This document shows, in pieces, positions 59,760 to 64,000 of a stretch of DNA of 64,000 nt. Location: positions 209,336 to 273,335 of the forward strand of contig ML986614.1 of NCBI GenBank assembly GCA_010094045.1. Direction: 5' to 3'. This DNA is from Lojkania enalia. Taxonomy: Eukaryota; Ascomycota; Dothideomycetes; Pleosporales. The notes beneath the pieces are model-generated. The model did not search any database. It was not told the DNA's origin and saw only the letters and a program-made list of their open reading frames with translations. The translations under genes and the position numbers were made by a program. Numbering within the stretch: the first letter of the stretch is position 1; every line of letters starts with the position of its first letter.

Positions 59760-61044
59760 TTCTATGTTCCATTTAGTGTATAGCTAAACTACTACAAGTT
59801 GAAGGTATCAGAGGTCATTATATCGGTGTTCACTGGCAGTGGTTATACCCCTGTTTTCTAACCAAAAATTTCTTCTCTTCTATTGTTTTGGCATCACTTT
59901 CTGATTCTCGGGGTACCTGCATGGCGGTTACCGGAGTCTAGCAGGTTTTCATTGTTGCAGCTTTATTCCCACTTGAATCTATCTTTTTGGAGCTTTCCTT
60001 ACGTTTTCTCCTAGTGTTAGGGTATTTCGCCAGTTTGCATTCAACTCATCTCTTTACATGCGGCGGTGGGATGTTATACATGCGTCTAACGGGGGCTTTC
60101 TGCTGGAGGTTTCGGAGTTGGGCGAGCCTTATAAGAGATTGGCAAGGGCGTCCACGGCTCGAGGGGGTTACCCCGACTTTCTTTTGAACTTTGGAATCAC
60201 TAGACTGGTACCTAATGAAGGATCACTATCCGCCCTATAGACTATACACGCGCAGTGCGCTCGATAATGTGCAGACATTGCAAACATACCCTTTTGGTTG
60301 CGCCAAGACATATCACGCCGTGAATGGGTGAGCGGGATGGGACGGTCATCCAAAGCAGATGTCTACTAGACGGGCTCTGAGTGATTCGTCAGCTCCGTGC
60401 GACGCCTAATGGAGGGCAAGCCTGGCCGGGACGTGCGCTGGGGGGGTTATTTTAAATTTTGGGGTTTATAATTTTTCTTTTTTTTTTTTTTTTTTTTTCC
60501 TCTATCTACGTAGCTGAGAATCTTTATACAAGACGAATTTCGGAGCGTTCGCGCAGTTGAAAAGTGAATAGACTGGCTATGTAGCGGGTTTGATGTATAC
60601 ATAGATGAGGTAGGTACTTGGCTTCCATAGCTGGTCTGAGCTCCCCAGCCTCGCCGGGCACCCGCGGTGTGGGCGACGAAGCCAGCACCCTGAAAGTCTA
60701 GGTGCTGCGGTCCCTCTTGCTCTTGAACTGCTTAGCCGCCATCTCACAGCCCCAAAATATTGCCATCCGACTTTGCGTGCTCCAGCGAGCAACGTATAAT
60801 CCTACACCTGCCCCGCGCTGCCGGCGAAGCCCTCGTTTGCGACACTCGATTGCCAAGAACGGCCTCGTGGACCATCACGACTTGCATCATCACCACCCAC
60901 CAACCTCCGCCACAATCCACAAACGCTCGACAGCGCACACGACTCTGTCGATCACTCCTTTGGCCTGCTCCTTCTCGCATTTCTAACCGACACGAGTAAA
61001 CTGTGTGCTGCTGCGGGACCGCTGCAGCCGTCTCCTCTGCCACC
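59760..61044. other. intergenic region with a T homopolymer
   Basis: 1.3 kb, no supported gene. A run of 21 T residues at 60478-60498 is a likely sequencing-sensitive site. The right-hand part holds the epsin promoter and a C-rich 5' leader. Confidence 0.45.
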
Positions 61045-62928
61045 ATGTCCAAGGTAGTTCGGAGTGTTAAGAATGTAACAAAGGGCTACTCCGCAGTGGA
61101 AGTCAAAGTTCGCAATGGTAAGAGCTCCTAAACAGCGAGCAAAGGAATGCGACTGATCTCTACAGCGACTAGCAACGACCCGTGGGGTCCCGTGGGCTCC
61201 GATATGGCTGAAATCGCCCAGATCACGTTCAACAAGTATGTCTCATCTCTCCTGGTGTCGCTGGAGCTGCGCTGACACTATGCAACAGTTCCACTGACTT
61301 CTACCAAGTCATGGATATGCTGGACAAACGGTTGAACGACAAGGGCAAGAACTGGCGTCATGTGCTCAAGTCGCTCAAGGTCCTCGATTACTGCCTCCAC
61401 GAAGGCTCAGAGTTAGTTGTAACGTGGGCGCGGAAAAACATCTATATTATCAAGACCTTGCGGGAATTCCAATACATTGATGAAGATGGTCGTGACGTGG
61501 GACAGAACGGTACGCACATGAATATTTGTCTCAATGGGTGATACTGATACTCTAATAGTGCGAATCTCGGCAAAAGAACTTACTGCGTTGATCATGGATG
61601 AAGACCGGTTGCGTGCCGAGAGAGCGGACCGAAAATCATGGAAGTCGCGGGTAACAGGTATCGAAGAGTACGGGGGACCATCCGGTGGACACGGACACGA
61701 TGGAGAGTCCCACAGGCGCCCGCGAGAGCATCGCCAGAGAAGAGAAAACGAGGAAGACCTCGAACTTAGGCTAGCCCTTGAAGCAAGTAAAAATGAAGCT
61801 GAAGAGGAGAAAAAGCGCCGAGAGCGGCAGGCCGCATCTGCTGATGACGATGACGATCTGGCAAAGGCTATCAAGCTCAGCAAAGAAGAGGAGGAACTCA
61901 GACGGAGGGAGCTCGAACAGAGCAACTCTGACCTCTTATTTGGGGATACTCATTCTCAACCAACCGCCTACCAACCCACCGGCAATAATCAGGGGTACCA
62001 GCAACAAGGTGCGGTCGATTGGTTTGGAAATCTCCTTGACCAGAACCAGCAACAACCTCAGAACACTGGATTTCTTAACAATGCGTATTCTCAACCAACG
62101 GGCGCGCAGGGTCAGCAAACTGGATTCCAGAACGGTTATGGAGGCTATAACGGATTTCAACAACAGCAGTCTCAACCAACCAGCTTCGATCAGTTTGGCG
62201 GCCAGCAAGGATTCATGCAACCGCAGCAGACAGCTTTCAACGTGAACAATCCCTACGGCCAACAATTCGGTGGCTTTGGTGACATGGGCCAACAGCAACA
62301 GCAAGCACAGCAGGATCAAAGCACTCTTCAACCTGGCAGCCACAACCCGTGGGCGACAGGCACCAAGTCCCAAGACTCCCTCATGCCCCAGCCGACAGGC
62401 TCAAATAATCCATTCGCACCATCCTTCAACCGACCGCAGTCAGCACAGCCCCTCAGGCAACCGACGCTCAATACTCTACACGAGCAAAAAACACAAACGC
62501 AATTCAACAACACAAGCTTCAATCCTCCGGTCTCATTCTCTCCCCAGCAAACAGCATTCCCTCAACAAGCTCCCCAACCACAGAAGGACGCAGATCCCCA
62601 CGCGGCAAGGCTAAATGCCCTTCTTGCCACAGGCGAAGGCCAAGATACTTTCGGTAACGTCGGAAACCTCCGCATTCCGGCTCAACATACGGCCCCTGGA
62701 ACCTTTGTCAACTCAGCTGGTGCAGGCTTGAATAGAATAAATGCCAACGCCACGGGCAACAATCCATTTCTGAACTCCCAATTCACCGGACTACCCCAGC
62801 AGAATCGCATAATGCCGGCTCAAACAGGCCCCGCAGGCGGTTTTGGAAGTAATCCGTATAGTAGCGGGAACCCGTTTGGAGGCACCCAAAGTCGACAACA
62901 GGGAGGTGGGAATCTCATAGACTTATAG
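61045..62928 (+). CDS. ent1: epsin (ENTH domain endocytic adaptor)
   Basis: 577 aa in four exons: 61045..61117, 61166..61235, 61289..61509 and 61559..62928; introns 48, 53 and 49 nt, all phases consistent. The ENTH domain (about 1-150) begins VRSVKNVTKGYSAVEVKVRN and contains DPWGPVGSDMAEIAQITFN, FYQVMDMLDKRLNDKGKNWR and LKVLDYCLHEGSELVV; it binds PtdIns(4,5)P2. Two ubiquitin-interacting motifs follow (EEDLELRLALEASK and DDDLAKAIKLSKEEEE). The rest is Gln/Asn-rich with NPF motifs near the C-terminus (NNPFAPSF, NNPFLNSQ, GNPFGGTQ) that bind EH-domain proteins, and it ends LIDL, a clathrin-box-like tail. All features of a fungal Ent1/Ent2 epsin. Confidence 0.95.
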
Positions 62929-63635
62929 GATGGGTCTGAAGCATCGGAAGAGTGAATTTGCATGTGCTTTTAGAGCGTGTTGCAGTGGAAATTTGTTTTC
63001 CTTCAGTTTCTACTTTCATTGGACCACAAAAAGCTTCACGGGCGGAGCTTTCAGCGGCCCTGGTATATGCAGATACAGGTTTTTCGTCGACTGTAGCTCC
63101 CGGAACTCGGCAACTTCTTTTTCCTTACCTGGCATGCCGGCACGGATGGCAGTAGTGTGTCTCTGGAGTCATTTGGAGCTGGCGGGATGAGATGCATCCA
63201 ATTGTTACTTCTTGTTCGACTGCCGTTGTATGTCAGATATCTTTATAGATGGTGAATAGCTTCGAAGCATCGGGTAGCAGCCGCAGAATTCATAATCTAC
63301 TTAATTGTTGTGCGGGTGTATTGTACGCGTATTGTCGTCGGAGTGGTGAGCTGGTGTCGATATCCCTATCGAGCTAAGCATGCGCCAAGCAGCTTGCATT
63401 GCGTTGTGCGAGGGGCAGTTGCATCCGACATCGTCATCACTATCACAGACCATGTCCGGCTTCGACGTGGAATAACTTACAGGGTCAAATCGCCCCGCAA
63501 CTTCTATCCATCCCGTACGCTCTGCGCACGGAATTCCCATTCTTAGATAGAAGCATCTATTACCCGCGTTGTGTCTTTGCCTGCTTGATACATCATTACG
63601 ATCCCTATATTTCACTGGCAAGCCACGCTGCCGCC
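62929..63635. other. intergenic region after epsin
   Basis: 0.7 kb without a supported gene; contains the epsin 3' end and the promoter of the last gene. Confidence 0.4.
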
Positions 63636-64000
63636 ATGGTCTCTTCGACCCGACGGACGCGCCGTACGCAACATTTCGAACCCAACAAGAGGCGGCGGAC
63701 GACGGCTACAGTTTGTTGGACTGGCCTCTGCACGCCGGAGCCAAGCAAGCTACCCGAATCGCAGCTGTCTTCCGGGGTCAATGCAAGTCAACCCGAACAA
63801 AAAAAGCCACAACATGAGCGCGACGTCTTCCCATTCATGCAGCTACCTGCCGAGCTCCGAGTCCACATCTATCGCATGGCACTTCAGAGAGATACGCCAT
63901 TATTCCTCCACCTTCCGCGCCCACCCAATGTAGAGTCAGACGACGACGCGCCCCGACCCCCAACTCGCACATGCATTGTCACATCCGTCGGCATCGTGCG
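63636..64000 (+). CDS. N-terminal part of an F-box/2EXR-like fungal protein (cut by window end)
   Basis: An ATG at 63636 opens a frame that stays open to the last base (121 codons visible). After a basic, Arg-rich start (TRRTRRTQHF) and a polar stretch, the text FPFMQLPAELRVHIYRMAL at about residues 67-85 matches the short Leu-Pro-x-Glu-Leu-Arg motif that opens many fungal F-box-like or 2EXR-type proteins. Such proteins are large, fast-evolving families of unknown function in filamentous ascomycetes. The rest of the gene lies beyond the window, so family and length cannot be settled. Confidence 0.65.
   Translation, partial: MVSSTRRTRRTQHFEPNKRRRTTATVCWTGLCTPEPSKLPESQLSSGVNASQPEQKKPQHERDVFPFMQLPAELRVHIYRMALQRDTPLFLHLPRPPNVESDDDAPRPPTRTCIVTSVGIV

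Noticed and set aside
60478..60498. T-homopolymer as a retroelement poly(A) tail (minus strand)
   Set aside because: No target-site duplication, reverse transcriptase remnant or other element sequence adjoins it; a simple homopolymer is enough.

Overview
This window is nuclear DNA of a filamentous ascomycete (Pezizomycotina). Short introns (mostly about 47-100 nt) with GTRNGY donors, CTAAC/CTGAC-like branch sites and YAG acceptors interrupt most genes. The gene content (a NUP98-NUP96 type Nup145 precursor, NudF/LIS1, an XMAP215/Stu2 protein, an RTA1-type membrane protein and a fungal flavohaemoglobin) is typical of that group. A class such as Dothideomycetes is possible but I cannot prove it from this sequence. 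All gene models here were spliced by eye from reading-frame continuity and splice signals; no search was run.

Layout. 0-5.1 kb: a divergent pair of microtubule genes, the two-TOG protein (-) and LIS1/NudF (+). 6.2-12.4 kb: mitochondrial 2-oxoglutarate dehydrogenase E1 (-) divergent from TFIIH subunit Tfb1 (+). 12.4-17.1 kb: gene-poor, with one well-spliced small gene (-, 13660-14099) that single-frame ORF calling hides. 17.1-25.1 kb: a large disordered fungal protein (+), a DUF1992/DNAJC28-like protein (-), an unrecognised two-exon gene (+) and mitochondrial ribosome recycling factor (+). 25.4-29.6 kb: an RTA1 family membrane protein (-) and a four-exon polytopic membrane protein (+). 30.5-35.8 kb: a DUF924 domain fused to calmodulin-like EF-hands (-), an AT-rich gene-free block, and a gene broken by three in-frame stops, each explicable by a C-to-T change (-). 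36.7-47.2 kb: complex I 51-kDa subunit (+), centrin Cdc31 (-) and the six-exon Nup145 precursor (+). 47.9-52.7 kb: a short-chain dehydrogenase (+), an assembly gap and a flavohaemoglobin (+). 52.7-58.2 kb: a long gene-poor leader, with one dubious orphan ORF, in front of a four-finger C2H2 transcription factor (+). 61.0-62.9 kb: epsin (+). The window ends inside a gene with an F-box/2EXR-like N-terminal motif (+).

Most genes are housekeeping and there is no biosynthetic cluster. Three themes recur. There are four mitochondrial or probably mitochondrial proteins (Kgd1, Rrf1, Nuo51, the DUF1992 protein). There are two divergent pairs whose products meet in the cell: the TOG protein with LIS1 at microtubules, and Cdc31 with Nup145 at the nuclear pore or spindle pole body. 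Finally, the 32-35.8 kb segment looks like decaying accessory sequence. The observations I consider most worth following are the DUF924-EF-hand fusion, the gene with three C-to-T type nonsense codons, and the small spliced gene at 13.7-14.1 kb.
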